Assembly: GCA_025769875.1 (NCBI GenBank)
Contig: JAGFNK010000161.1
Location: 1-64,000 of the forward strand
DNA: 64,000 bases
Direction: 5' to 3'
Origin: Russula earlei
Taxonomy: Eukaryota > Basidiomycota > Agaricomycetes > Russulales > Russulaceae
Position numbers and translations under genes: made by a program. The notes beneath the pieces were generated by a model. That model searched no databases. It was not told the origin of the DNA and saw only the letters and a list, made by a program, of their open reading frames with translations. This document shows, one piece after another, positions 1 to 12,531 of this stretch (its first letter is position 1; the number at the start of each line of letters is the position of its first letter).

Positions 1-99
1 AGGGCAAGGCGACCAACAAGTCGCCCCACTTATTGTCAGACCTATATCTGACCACCCTCTCAGACACCGAAGCAATGGCTCCCCCAGCTCGAGCACAAA

Positions 100-3000
100 A
101 TGCAGCTTGCACACACGCTCGAAACACTCGGATACCCGATACCCGAAAAACTTCTCGCATGGATGATCATCATTGCACTCCCGGAAACGTTGGAAACTCA
201 TAAAACCATACTGTATTCCATGCCCTCCGACAAGCTCAGTACCGACTATGTCATCGGCCAAATCCTGGCGAACGAACAACGCTGGATCCGTGCGACTGGT
301 ACCACTGCAGCGGCCTACTTTGCCAAGGTGGGTAAAAAGGAGAAAAATAAAAACAACCAAAGCAAGAAAAATAACAAAAAGTGCACCCACTGCAAGCGCA
401 AGGGACACGAAGTAACGGAGTGCTGGAAACTCCACGGGAAACCCACCGAGAAGGCAAAAGTCACAGCCACTGATGCTAGCGTGCCGGGATCACCGATGTC
501 CACATCGCTGACACTTACCAGCGCCGCGATCGCCAACGTCCCAGATCCCAACTATGTTATTAGATTATACCATGCAGTTGGGGACAATCCTGACCTGACC
601 ACCGCCCACGCGTTAAAGACCCAGGATGAACTTCGAACAGCCAACCTTGCTAACAGTTGGCTCATCGACTCTGGGGCATCTCGCATAATGACCTCTCACC
701 GTGAATGGTTCAACCAATATACCACTCTCCCAAACCCAACTCAAGTCATGCTTGGAGATAATAGTTCTATTCCTTGCGATTGGAGTTGGCCAAGTACAAG
801 TCCAAATGCGCGCAAACGGTGTGTGGAGCAACGTTATGTTCCACGACGTCCTGCACATCCCAGACTTACATGGAAATCTCTTGTCAGTTTCCCATCTGGC
901 TCGACACGGCGCAGAAGTGCGATTCCAGAGTCAGACATGTGGCATATATGAACAGAACCAGCTAATATGTGAAGGGTCCCTACACGGTACACTATATGTC
1001 ATGGCCATATCCTCCCCCAAGTCCCTGTCTGCACGCATCGTGATGCTGGACCACTTCCCCGTGGAAGGCGACAAGCCATATGCAGTCGCCCTCACCGCGC
1101 GCCTCAAAACATCCAAGGCCTCCCTACATGTTTGGCACTGGCGTCTCGGCCACTTGAATACCGACACCATAACCCGGATGCTGAAGAAAGGGATGGTGAA
1201 AGGGATGGAGATTACCAGAAAGCGACTCACCACCAGTATTTGTGAGCCATGCTTGAAGGGAAAGCAAATGTGCCTCGAAATCTTGAAGGTGACAGAAACG
1301 TGTGCTGATGTCGTGTTAGGCTGCGTCTTCTCTGACATCTGTGGGAAGATGCCCACTAGAACACCCCAGGGTCATGAGTACTTTGCCACCTTTGTGGATG
1401 ACAAGTCAAGGAAAGTGTTTGTTGGTGGACTTAAATTCAAATCCGACACACTTGCGCACCTCAAAGCGTTCATGGCATGTGCTGAAGTCAAAACCGGCCA
1501 GCGGCTGAAAGTCCTCTGCTCCGACGGAGGGGGCGAATACACTGGGAAAGAGTCTCAGAAGTTCCTCACAGAGAAAGGAATTAGGCTGGAACTCACCACC
1601 CTAGACACATCTCAGCATAACGGCATCGCGGAACGTATGAACCGGACGCTCCTGGACAAAGTCCGGGCAATGCTCATGGACGCCTTGCTGCCCGAGTCCT
1701 TCTGGCTCCATGCCCTTGAATATGCAGCGCACATCCACAACGTCACCCCCACATGTGCACTTGATGACATGACACCCGAGGAAGCCTGGAGTGGGAACAA
1801 ACCTGACCTCTCATGGCTTCGCGTCTTTGGCGCGCGTGCGTTTGTCCACATCCCGGAGGATAAACGCACCAAGTTAGATGTGAGGTCACTGGTGTGCACA
1901 CTCCTGGGATATGCTCCCCAGAGGAAAGCCTACAAACTCATCCACCGGCCCACTCACCGCATCCTTGAATCGCACGACATTGTATTCGATGAAGGGGGCC
2001 CAGCAATTCTGCACGTTGAGCGGACAGTCCTCGAATCCGACTCAGACAGCGAAAATGAACAGGCAGATGGGGTGGAAAATGAGATTGAGGGGGCGGAAGG
2101 CCCACAACTGACAGTAGAGGCAGAACTACCACCGTGCGCTGAACCACAATGCGCGGTCGACACCGCTTCACCTGCCCAGCCATCAATACAAGCAGTACAA
2201 CCTACACCATACGAAGTGGACAACATACCTGTCCAGCCCACTTCTGGACGACCGAGGCGTACCATGCGTGCACCAACTCGCGATGACAACCCCCAGTATT
2301 CCATCACATTGTACACGCAACATAAGAAACGTACCAAACAAGGAAACGTGGCACACATTGATGTGACCACTGACCCAAAAACGTATGCAGAAGCCATGTC
2401 CCACCCCGATGCGGTGGAATGGGAAATGGCTTGCGACAATGAGCGTCGCATGTTCGAGTCCATGGATGTGTTTGAAATTGTCCCACGGCCACAAAACCAA
2501 AAGGTAGTTGGCAGCAAATGGGTCTTCAAAATAAAGAGGGGACCGGACGGAACAATAATCAAATATAAAGCTTGCCTTGTCGTGCAGGGATTCACCCAGA
2601 TCGAAGGTATCAACTTCGATGAAACCTTCGTGCCTGTCGCAAAACTTGCGTCCCTATGTGCGATCCTCGCCCTAGCCGCTGCGCACAACCTAGAGGTCCA
2701 TCAGATGGATGTCAAGTCAGCATACTTGAACAGAGAGCTGAAAGATGAAATCTACATGGATGCACCTCCCGGCTTCGACATTCCAAACGGCATGGTACTG
2801 AAACTACTCAAAGCCGTCTATGGGACTAAGCAAGGGGGGAGAGTCTGGTATGAGAACATCAATGTCAAGACACGTACTGCTGATCACTAAGGACTCAGGA
2901 GCAGGTGGGCAAGGGTCGGAACAGACGGTACGTGGCGTAAACGGCATTGAACAGGAGGACGAGCCAAACAACTAGAAGATACCAGATGGGGACTGGTACA

Positions 3001-4743
3001 TGTTGCAGGAGGCAGAGGCAAAGAGTAGAGGCCAGTGCAGCAAGGGGCTTTAAACAAGGCGGTCGTTGAAGAGTACCTTGAGGACGAGGGAGGACTTTAG
3101 ACTGAGCGGTCGCAGGGGAGTACCCAGGAAGATGAGAGTATCACAAATGGACAGTCTGACGACTGCCATGCTTCATTGGGGCTTATATACAGTGTACAGG
3201 GTCGATTACAAAGAACTGGGACTATTCTAGACTCTTTGGTACCATCCAATAGGACTACAGAGGCATAAACTTGCTTGTGTCAAGTTTCAGGCTTACTGAG
3301 CGCATTACTGATCATTGTGGAGCGATGACATCATTATGATGTCACTGTGGAGCGCTTAGTGAGCCTATGAGGTCACTGTGGAGTCGCTCAGTCAGCCATG
3401 ATGTCATTGGAGCCTTGATGATGTCAGATGATTTATGCAACAGTTTCTAAGAGTTTGTGCCACTGTTTCGGGTCCTTGATGGCTGGGTGGCCATGTGGCT
3501 GCCACGCGATGATTACCCGATTAGGAAACTGGTGCCTGGTCGTGTTATAGTGCCTTTGCAATAGCGATATCTTGTACCATAGGAGGGATAGCCCAGAAAA
3601 TGGAAGGGAGTCGGCAATGCAAAGTGAGAGAGGTCTCTCTTGAGTGAAATAGGACAATCTATGGCCAGGTCCTGGCCTTGGTTCATAACAATCAAAGACT
3701 CACTAGGTGAAATGGGCTACACCCACACTGATGCCGACCATGCCATCTTCGTCCATCGTAACCGCGAGCGCCTGTCCATAATTGCGCTCTACGTTGATGA
3801 TATCACCATGGTCTCTGATGACCTAGATTCCATCAACATTGACAAAAACAAACTAAAACAGAAGTATCAGATGATGGACCTAGGGGAGATAACCTGGATA
3901 CTCGGTGTACATGTCACGTGAAACCGGGAAGAGGGCTGGATAGCACTCTCTCAGGAGAAATACATTGAAGAAGTTCTTCAATGCCTAGGGAAGTTGGACG
4001 TTCGACCGATCAGCACCCCCATGCTGGCAAATGAACACCTTCTGAAAGTGGATGCACTGGATGTGGACATCAAGTCCTACCAACGCACACTCGGGGCCAT
4101 CATGTACCTCATGCTAGGCACCCGACCTGACCTCGCCTTCACTGTCGCAGCCCTTGGACGACACACTGCGTGCCCCAGAAATGATCATCAATGTGCACTC
4201 GACCGCGCCATCCGATACATCTGAGGCACAAGTGACAAACGCCTAGTCTTCCAACGCAGTCTTGGGACTCAGCCAACCCTAGTCGGGTACGTGGATGCAG
4301 ACTGGGCCAGCGACATGAACGATCGCAAGTCCACATCGGGCTTCGTCTTCATGTTGGCAGGAGGGGCTGTGAGTTGGAGCTCAAAGAAACAAGCCTCAGT
4401 TGCATTGTTGAGCACTGAGGCAGAATACATTGCAGGAGCACATGCCTCTAAAGAGGCCATTTGGCTGAGACGTCTACTCACCGAATTGGGTGAAGACACA
4501 CATCTCCCCACCACTCTACATATCGACAACCAGTCAGCCATCGCCATCATGAAGAACCCGGAGTTCCATGACCGCATGAAACACATTGAAGTGAGACACC
4601 ACTTCCTGTGCCAGAAAGTCGAGCTCTGCGAAGTCGAACTCGCTTACATCCCTACTGGGGAACAACTTGCAGATGTGCTGACAAAGGGGTTGAGTCAAGA
4701 GAAACATGAGCATTTTATGCAGGAGATGGGAATACGCCACTAG
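100..4743 (+). pseudogene. Copia-1 gag-pol polyprotein (broken)
   Basis: Gag CCHC knuckle CTHCKRKGHEVTEC near 390-432; aspartic protease motif LIDSGAS near 661-681; integrase zinc-binding HWRLGHL...CEPC and DDE core (SDICG, CSDGGGEY, GIAERMNR) near 1135-1640; RT from about 2440 (GSKWVFKIKRG, VHQMDVKSAYLN). The RT frame stops at the inserted LTR A1 at 2863 and continues exactly in frame at 3696, with the YVDD polymerase motif near 3790 and RNase H to the stop at 4743. A one-base insertion near 775 splits gag-PR from IN-RT. Stops at 3919 and 4222 both look like CGA to TGA changes. The start codon is outside the window. The polyprotein would have made element replication proteins; now inactive. 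Confidence 0.93.
2863..3690 (-). repeat. Solo LTR A1 inside Copia-1 RT
   Basis: An 828-bp block begins TGTCAAGACACG and ends TTCATAACA. It is flanked by a perfect 5-bp duplication, ATCAA (2858-2862 and 3691-3695). A copy of exactly the same length lies in the other orientation at 11574-12401. Removing it with one ATCAA restores the Copia-1 reading frame. The sense strand (TGTTATGAACC start) is the minus strand here, judged from similarity to LTR C. Confidence 0.95.
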
Positions 4744-4756
4744 GGGTGAGGGGGCG
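4741..4756 (+). other. Polypurine tract of Copia-1
   Basis: TAGGGGTGAGGGGGCG lies directly against the 3' LTR. This is the expected plus-strand primer for LTR retrotransposons. Copia-3 has the same G-run and GCG ending next to its 3' LTR. Confidence 0.75.
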
Positions 4757-4992
4757 TGTTGGAAATGCAGCCACCACATGGCAGAGAAACAGACCGAACG
4801 GACCGGATAGTTAGAATGCCGTGTTGATACCACCGTTCCTTTTTCCTCAGTCTTTCATATACAAGACTGAGGTCAGTAGCACATTCCTTTACCATTTACA
4901 TATACTCATTATGTACATAGCCTTTGTCCAACAGGTTAGCTTACTAACCTAATATCAGTCTTTCATATACAAGACTGAGCCTTCATCCAACA
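4757..4992 (+). repeat. 3' LTR of Copia-1 (236 bp)
   Basis: Begins TGTTGGAAATGC and ends CATCCAACA. It contains two copies of the CAGTCTT / AAGACTG inverted motif also found in the Copia-3 LTRs. The 5' partner is beyond the window edge. Confidence 0.9.
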
Positions 4993-4994
4993 GG

Positions 4995-5345
4995 CCCCAA
5001 CTCTGTCATTGTTATGGACAATTGTCAGATTCACAAGCATGCAGATATTGTCAAGATGATTGAGTCAAGGTTTGTAATAACATACAAGACTAGTAATGTG
5101 TTTGACATGACCTACTTCCACCAGGGGAATGCATTGCAAATTCCTGCCTCCATATTCACCTGATTTGAACCCAATTGAGCTCACATTTTTGGCAATGAAG
5201 TATCACATTTGACAAAATGGTGATTTGGTCTGCTTGTCAATGACTGAATTATCTGACAGAGACATATATACAACCCTACTTGATGCACTTTATCTTGTTT
5301 CTCCCTTGGACTGTCATGGCTGGTACAAGTATTGTGGGTGTTGTT
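4995..5345 (+). pseudogene. IS630/Tc1-like DDE transposase fragment
   Basis: The C-terminal end of a DDE transposase survives in broken frames: SVIVMDN followed by IHKHADIVKMIESR, then a degraded stretch matching the family's PPYSPDLNPIE block (SPDLNPIELTFLAMK near 5160-5200), then HGWYKYCGC-like residues. The conserved D of MDN and E of NPIE are the second and third catalytic positions. The 5' part was cut off when Copia-1 inserted; no TIR is visible. Assigned from known family motifs; the exact clade is uncertain. Confidence 0.75.
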
Positions 5346-5479
5346 AGTGTTGTGTTATTTGTACTCTTGACAGTTGTACCCTCTGTAGTGGTGGTTCAAT
5401 GGGTTTTGCCAATATGATATTGTAGATGAAGTGGTCAAGACCCACATGACCAGTGGGCTTGTGATAAAGATGACTTGGA

Positions 5480-6249
5480 CTTGACATACCATTCGCCCAC
5501 CATCACCTCCACATTGCCCACTCCTGCTCCTGTCATCCCTGTTGCCCCTTTTGCTGTCTCTGCCATGCAAGCCATCACCCCCATACCTTCAGTCCTACCT
5601 GTCCCCATCCCTGCATCACCCACAATCTCAGCCACTGCCCCCTTCTTACTCTGTGAATGACCCCACTATCCTCACCCATGGATATACCATTTTTAATTTA
5701 GCTTCCAGGGAACAACTTTTTTCCAGAATTCTTTCCCCTGGTGACTTCTGTGGTTTCCAACTTCTTATGATGGACCCCTGTTTTTCTGAGTTTTATCTGC
5801 CCATTCAAAGGGCAGTACTTATGGACTTAGTATGGAATCACATAGTATGATCACTTCATACAAATACCCCCCACTCCTTCTGAGTGGTCAGCTTGGCACC
5901 ACAAACATGCTACTTCCACTTACAACACTCCCATGTCTTCCCCAGCCCCTTCATCATCTCTCCTACCTATTCTCACCCCCTCCCCCACCATCAAACAAGA
6001 ACCCCTCTCACCCAAAGTCATACAACACATCATTGACCAATGTACCTTCATCATCCCCAATGAAGCCGAACGTCAAGACCTCTCCACCACCCTCAACCCA
6101 CTTGCTATCTGTGAAGGAAGTCCTCTGCCCACTTCCACTGAAGCAGATCCCACTCACCCCAGACCCCCTTGGTTTATTTACAAACTATATACACATGTTC
6201 CCCCTTTTTATATCAACATTAATGGGTGATGATGCCTACTACCTTACTT
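5480..6249 (+). pseudogene. CCHC gag-like gene, segment 1 of 3 (Pro/Ser-rich N-terminal part)
   Basis: Proline-, serine- and threonine-rich reading frames with stops and shifts. The clearest part, 5933-6229, has IKQEPLSPKVIQHIIDQC and NEAERQDLSTTLNPL. The frame runs up to the Copia-2 insertion at 6255 and continues beyond it at 14371. It is the upstream part of a protein that ends in a zinc knuckle at 15115-15148 and carries more cysteines at 19996. I infer a gag-like nucleic-acid-binding protein of a retroelement whose 3' LTR is B2 (20179). No 5' LTR is recognisable. Confidence 0.55.
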
Positions 6250-6254
6250 ATGTG

Positions 6255-6819
6255 TAGTGAAGAAAGAGGGGAAAGGTCCAAGGGTGTGATGATCAGTGTG
6301 CAAGAGCGGGAGCTGAGGGAAGCATGCAGAGGTGTTCTTTGAGAACAAGATGCAAGACTCTGTCTCTCTTCATTCTTTGTGGCTCATTTTCTGAGCTTTT
6401 TTAAGTACATTTTGTGTGTATGATATTTGTAAATACTGATTGTAAGTTTTATGAGACAGTAAGGAAATTTTTGGGGGTCAAGTAAATAGTGTTGCCTTTG
6501 TGGCCTTTAGCCACGGCATCGAGCTTGCATTAGGTGAGCTCCATGGTGTCCTTTGAGAGTTAGGACTTTCTTGCTGCAATCCATATCTGAGACAGTAAAT
6601 TAGTTTTTGACTTTTTGACTTTCAGTATGAGCAATCAGGGGTTGGTGGAGCAGACATGGGATTGAGACTAAGATTTCTGAAACATGTTAGGCAAAGTCCC
6701 CCATGAAGGGGGGGGTCTCCAAAAATAATGTCCTGGGTCCTTCCAAACCTGGAGGCAGAGCATGTCACACTGCAAAGGTGCTCCACACATTTTTGCCTTT
6801 GGTGGAGCAAAATCCACCA
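6255..6819 (-). repeat. Copia-2 3' LTR (family G)
   Basis: 565 bp, direct-repeat partner of 13801-14365. On the minus strand it starts TGGTGGATTTTGCTCCACCA, itself a small palindrome, and ends CTTTCTTCACTA. The polypurine run GAGAGGGGAG precedes it on the minus strand. Confidence 0.95.
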
Positions 6820-6827
6820 CTCCCCTC

Positions 6828-8808
6828 TCAAGCTTGACGCAATCCCAGAGAGGAGACATGAAAAAGCACCTTCCATTTGGGAAGGGCTTTGGTCAACATG
6901 TCGGCAGTCATGTCATCTGTCAGACAGTAGACTAGTTTTAGCACTTTGTCAGTGACAGAGTGCCGAATGAAGTGATATTGAATGTCAATGTGCTTGGTCC
7001 ATGTGTGGTAGTTGTCACTCATAGTGAACTTGAGTGCTGACTGGTTGTTGCAATAGAGTGTTGTGGGGTTGCTTTGTGCTTGGAACAGTTCCTCTATGAG
7101 TCTTTGGAGCCAGATGGCCTCCTTTGCTGTGTGCATTGCGGCGATGTATTTGGCCTTGGCAGTGGAAAGAGTGATGAGCTCCTGCTTCTAGGAGCTCCAG
7201 GATACTGCCATTCCATCAATGAGGAAGGTGTGCCCAGAGATGGCATGTCTATGTTCTTGGTTTGTGCCATCTGCATTGGTGTATTCTAATAGATCATGAC
7301 ATTTGCCACCATAAGTCAGCTCATATGTCCTGGTGCCAGCCAAGTATTGGAACATGCATTTTACAGCTTCCCAATGGATGTGGCCTGGATTCTCAAGGTA
7401 TTGTGATAGGTTTGCCATGGTGAATGTGATGTCCAGACAGGTTGGGATGGAGGTGTACATGAGACTGCCAATGGCCTCCCTGTATGGCATTTTCCTCATT
7501 TGGGCAAGTTTGGCTGGGCTGTGTGGACAGTTGTTCCTGGAGTATGTCACTCCTGGGACCATGGGCATGTTGGATGGCTTCATGTCTTGAAGTGCAAAAT
7601 GCAAGAGGATGCTGTTGATGTATGTTGTTTGGGATAGAGAAATGGTTTGTGCAGATTGGTTGCATGATACTTTGATGCCTAGGAGCCAATGAATGGGCCC
7701 CAGGTCAGTGAGTGAGTACTTGCTGTTGAGTTTTATTTTGTATTTGGCAATCAACTCAGATGAATCGCCTGTGAGAGCACAGTCATTGACATGTATGGCG
7801 AGGATGAGGATGTGGTTCCCTTCGCAAGCATGGAATACTCCTGGGTCTGTGTTGCTAATGCAAAAGCCCAGTTCAGCGAGAGCATGCAAAAGGGTGTTGT
7901 ACCATTTCCACCCTGCCTGTTTCAGCCCATATAATGACTTGTGCAGCCATTTCACCATATCCTTGCCCTTCCCACCCTTGTATCCTGGAGGCAGTAGCAT
8001 ATAAATCTCTTCATCCTCATCCAGTTCACCATTTAGATAGGTGCTGTTGAAATCAAAAGACTCTACTTCCCAGTCGAGGTGGGCAGAGAGTGCGAGGATT
8101 GTGCACAGGCTTGCGAGTTTGGTGACAGGGGAATAGGTGTCAAAGTAATCGACCCCATGCACTTGAGTGAACCCTTGTGCAACCAGTCGGGCCTTGTATT
8201 TGTTGATGCTTCTGTTGGCCTTGTGTTTAATATGGAAAACCCATTTGGATCCAACAATGTTCTTGTTTCTTGGATGTGGGTTGTCATTCCACGTTCTGGC
8301 ACTTTTGAGTGCCATGATCTCATGGTCCATGGCCTCTTTCCAAAGAGGCCAGTCAGTGCATGCTTGCACCTTGGAGAGTGTTTTTGGGTTGCCTTCCACC
8401 TCCTGAATTGTGGTAGCGACAGCTTTGTTGAGTTCTGCATGGTATGCATGGTCTGTAGATTCAGTGGTGAGATCAAGCATGCACCCCATGAAGTTCGGGT
8501 GCCATGCTTGCAAGCAATGTGTTGCAGTTCTGTTGCTGTTGGGGCACCTCCCGTCTGTTGTGCCTTCGCCACTGGTGATTCTCTTGTAGTGATCCGAGGG
8601 TTTTGGAACTCGTTGAGATTGGCAAAGGGGTGCTGGTGATTGGTTAGTAATGCTGGGTGGTGTTACTGCCTGCTCCTCTTTTTCTTTCTCCTCAGTCTCA
8701 GGCTGCTCATTCATTTCTGGGTCCAAGTCATCCTCTGCTTGAGGTGAAACCCCTCTGCTAACAATGTTGGGTGTGCTGGGTGTGCTCAGAGTGGGAGTCC
8801 CAGTGGGA
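6828..8808 (-). pseudogene. Copia-2 reverse transcriptase and RNase H
   Basis: One long frame (8726 to 7188) and its continuation to 6828 after an in-frame TAG at 7188-7190. Features: IVGSKWVFHIKHK and KYKARLVAQGFTQ (RT), YLNGELD, LHKSLYGLKQAGWKWY, then the polymerase motif, here HVNDC where the family has YVDDC, so a catalytic Asp is lost. GSLMYTSIPTCLDITF and the RNase H block TLSTAKAKYIAAMHTAKEAIWL follow, ending LTKALPKWK. The integrase tail continues on the far side of LTR B1. Inactive. Confidence 0.92.
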
Positions 8809-8813
8809 GGCAG

Positions 8814-9386
8814 TGATACAGCATCGTGGCCGTAAGAGCATTAGCTCAAGGTTCAGTGGGGCCAAGTCCCTGTGACTTGGTTCAAGGGTTTAGTGTCTCA
8901 AGGCTGAGTCAGACAATGACTCAGTCCGCAGACAGAGTCGATCTTCTGGTTTCACAGAAGAGGAGGACGATGATAGTGCAAGAGAGGAGTAAGAGGAACG
9001 CGAGAGTTCCCCCTAGTGTGTTGATGTCAAGCAAGGTAAGAGCCAGCACAAACAAGTTGTGATTCAGAGAGGATACAGGGCAAAGGGATGTGACAGGAGA
9101 TGGGACAAAGCTAAGCTTGGGGCATTCCCCAGCTTTTACAGGCACTTAAATACTGTATGTAGCAAGGCTGTACAGTACTATATGCAGAACAATAGATAAA
9201 GGTGAGCCAATAGCAAAAGCAACTCAACAATAGATGAAACACAATAGTGAAACACAATAGACAAAACAATAAGGGACCATCAGTATCAGGGGGTGAAACG
9301 GTAACCACAGGGGACAAGGGTGACAAAAGGAATCAATAATGGGAGAGGTCAGGGACAAACTGAACAAAAGGGGGTAGATTACAACA
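8814..9386 (-). repeat. Solo LTR B1
   Basis: 573 bp, minus sense, TGTTGTAATC to GCTGTATCA. Flanked by the perfect 5-bp duplication GGCAG (8809-8813 and 9387-9391). Same family as B2 at 20179-21471. Sits between the integrase and RT parts of Copia-2. Confidence 0.93.
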
Positions 9387-9391
9387 GGCAG

Positions 9392-10725
9392 AGTTGCGGC
9401 CACAGGCTGTGGCATTGTAGCTGGCATGTTGGCCAGCGTTGAAGGTGTCATGAGCAGTATGGCATTGGTGCTGGAAGATGGGTGGTGGGTGGCTATGGGT
9501 ACGAACACTATGTTCCGTTCCACAGAGATAGTTTTGCGCTCCAGCCAGTAGATTCTGTGCACATGAGTGCTGTCAACATCATAGCCCACCCAATGTGCTT
9601 TGGTTGTGTGTGCGTCCAGTTTTGACCCAGTTTTGTTGTGCACCCAGACGCATTGGCCCCACTCTGGTACCCCTGATAGGTCAGGCTTGTCCCCACAGAG
9701 ACATTCGTGAGGTGTCACATTACTGAGTACTTGAGTCGATGTGTGGTTCTTTAGCCAGACAGCAAATTGAATGGCTTCTCCCCACAGATTCTTGGGAAGT
9801 TGTGCATGGTGCCGCATGGCATGTATGCATTCAAGGAGTTGGTGGTTGAGTGACTTGGCCACTCTGTTGTGTTGAGGGGTATCATGTGTGGTGAGGCGTT
9901 GCTCTGTGCCTTGTTCCTTGAGGAAATTCATGAATTTGTTGCTGGTGTACTCCCCTCTGCAGTCTGAGCAGAGTTGCTTGATGGCAATGTTGTATTGAGT
10001 TTTGACCCACAATGCATACATCCTGTATGCCTCGAAGGCTTTGTCCTTCATTCATAGGAGCATGATTTTGGTGTATTGCAAGTGGTCATCTGTGAATGTG
10101 ATGTAATACTTGCATGCCCTGAGGTTGATTGTGCAGGCTGGCCCCCACACATCTGTGTGTATTTTGTCCCTGAAGGCCTTGGCCTGAGGAGTGCTTCTCT
10201 CCTTTTTGATTGGCTTGTGCGTTGCCTTGGCATACTCACATGACTTGCAAAAGAAATTGGAATGGGGATCTATTGACTGCAGTCCAGTGACTGCATTAGA
10301 GTGGACAAGAGCATGGATAGAATTTGCGGCAATGTGCCCAAGGCATTGATGGAGTGTGAGAATGTCCACATGTTCTATTGCCATGTGCACTTGTTGTGCC
10401 ATGTGAGCCACTTTGTAAAGTCCATTTGGGCTTGTGCTTATGCATCCCACCTCTTCCCTGCTTGCCTTTTTGATTTTGCATGCACTATCTTGGAAACTGA
10501 GTATCCTGAGCGTGCAATGCGGCTTATTGACACAATGGTGAGTCCTAAATCTGGTGTATGGAGGGCATTGTGTAATGTAACAGGTGTGGTTGATGACCTG
10601 TTTGGTATGTCACTTTGCAGGTCACCTGTTCCTATTGCGTAGAAGATGTGATTGTTGGCTGCACTTATGGGTCTGGGTGGTATGGGCTGATAGGTGATGA
10701 AACGATGATGGAAGGGTGACATATG
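9392..10725 (-). pseudogene. Copia-2 protease-end, pre-integrase and integrase region
   Basis: Minus-strand frames broken by a few stops and shifts: MSPFHHRFITYQPIPP (just after the protease active site) near 10722; the gag-pre-integrase zinc segment LHQCLGHIAANSIHALV and CKSCEYAK near 10360-10230; integrase core TDVWGP, LCSDCRGEYTS and HNRVAKSLN (the family E is changed). The integrase C-terminal part continues to LTR B1. A stop at 10052 separates the first Asp from the rest. The aspartic protease DSGA motif is not recognisable. Confidence 0.85.
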
Positions 10726-11573
10726 GGTAGAGGTGCCTGAGTTGTAGAGCTTGGCCTTGTGCTTGGTGCATGTATTGCCTGCTGAAGCTGCTGATAAGTC
10801 TTCAGTTTTTCAGGGCAGCAGCCCTTCACTTTGAATTGCCCCATCCCCTTCCTGTCCAACCTCCTCTATGATGGCCCACACTTCCTCCATATCCTTTGCA
10901 TGCCCAGTGTTGTGCTGGTTGTGGCTGTGACCTTTGCAGTCCTTCTGCTCCAGTAGATCTTCAAAATAATTGGCTTGATCTTTTTTGACACACTCAATGG
11001 CTGCCCAGGCCTCTGTGTCTTCAGTTTTCTTGGCCACTCCAGCAGTGCTGTCCATCGACTGGGTTTTCTTTTTGGTCCTTGTCCCTCCTTGCCACAGCCC
11101 TTGGCCCAGCAGTTGGCTTTGATGTGCCCCTTTTTGTGGCAGTTGTAACATTCAATGTCATGTTTGTTTTTCTTCTTTTGGGACCCTGCAGCAAACATGT
11201 CATCACCATCAGTTTTGTCTTTTCTTAGTGCGCATTTGTTGTACTTGTCCGTGATGAGTTGAACAATGGATGTGGTGGTTATGTCTTTGCTGGCGATGTC
11301 AGCGGTGGTCAAGATGGAGTTGAGAGCACCATTGTAGGACTCCAGTAGTGACCCCATCACTATGTTAGCATAGTGTTTATCACTAATGCTTTCACCCATG
11401 GCAGCTAGCTGCTTGCACATGTCAGCGAGCTTTTTGAAGTGCTCATGCACGTTGTTGTTTTCTCCACACCACATGTTCTGGAGCTTTCTTCCTAAGTCAA
11501 CAAGTAAGTTTCTAGATCTTCCTTCAAAGATCCCTTTTAATTTATCCCACACATCTTGTGCACAGGTGCTGTC

Positions 11574-12401
11574 TGATACAAACCAAGGCCAGGTCCTGGC
11601 CAAATATTGTCCTGTTTCACTCAAGAGAGACCTCTCTCACTTCGCATTGCCAACTCCCTTCCATTTCTTGGGCTACCCCTCCTGTGGTGCAAGATATCAC
11701 TATTGCAAAGGCACTATAACACAACCAGGCACCCGTTTCCTAATCGGGTAATCATCGCGTGGCAACCACATGGTCACCCAGCCACCAAGAACCTGAAACA
11801 GCGGCACCAACTCTTAGAAACTGTTGCATAACTCATCTGACATCATCAAGGCTCCAATGACATCATGGCTGACTGAGTGACTCCACAGTGACCTCATAGG
11901 CTCACTAAGTGCTCCACAGTGACATCATAATAATGTCATTGCTCCACAATGATCAGTAATGTGCTCAGTAAGCCTGAAACTTGACACAAGCAAGTTTATG
12001 CCTCTGTAGTCCTATTGGATGGTACCAAAGGGTCTAGAATAGTTCCAGTTCTTTGTAATTGACCCTGTACACGTTGTATAAGCCCCAATGAAGCATGGCA
12101 GTTGTCAGACTGTCCATTTGTGTTACTCTCATCTTCCTGGGTACTCCCCTGCGACCGCTCAGTCTAAAGTCCTCCCTTGTCTTCAAGGTACTCTTCAATG
12201 ACCGCCTTGTTTAAAGTCCCTTGCTGCACTGGCCTCTACTCTTCACCTCTGCCTTCTGCAACACATACCAGTCCCCATCTGGTATCTCCTAGTCATTTGG
12301 CTCATCCTCCTGTTCAACACCATTTATGCTGCATACTGTCTGTTCTGACCCTTGCCCACCTGCTCCTGAGTCCTTAGTGATCAGCAGTACGCATCTTGAC
12401 A
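11574..12401 (+). repeat. Solo LTR A2
   Basis: 828 bp, TGATACAAACCAAGG to CATCTTGACA, flanked by the perfect 5-bp duplication CTGTC (11569-11573 and 12402-12406). Same length as A1 and inverted relative to it. Downstream of a TATAAG box it has the GTCAGACTGTCC motif also seen in LTR C, so A and C are probably related families. Confidence 0.93.
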
Positions 12402-12531
12402 CTGTCCTTGATGCAGTTGAACACTGTATCAGGCACGGATGTCATGATCATGTGCTTGACAACGGCCTTGTCTGAGGCCCAATGCGCCTTGGGGGCCATG
12501 CCCCTGATACTCCTGGTGTCCTTATGCATGT

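Larger units (their letters stand above)
1..4992 (+). mobile_element. Copia-1 LTR retrotransposon, 5' end outside window
   Basis: Ty1/Copia element in the order gag zinc knuckle, protease, integrase, reverse transcriptase, RNase H, then a polypurine tract (4741-4756, TAGGGGTGAGGGGGCG) and a 3' LTR. The 5' LTR and gag N-terminus lie left of base 1. It carries solo LTR A1 (2863-3690). Its protein is close to that of Copia-3 at 24376-29089, so the two are sister families. It is dead: one frameshift near 775 and two TGA stops at 3919-3921 and 4222-4224, each at a position where the relative has CGA (Arg). Confidence 0.95.

Noticed and set aside
1954..2688. 244-codon minus-strand frame
   Set aside because: Shadow of the Copia-1 RT; no own motifs.
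2863..3690. Copia-1 insert as an intron
   Set aside because: Taking it out restores the frame, but only together with one copy of a 5-bp duplication; ends are TG...CA and a second copy exists at 11574, so it is a solo LTR.
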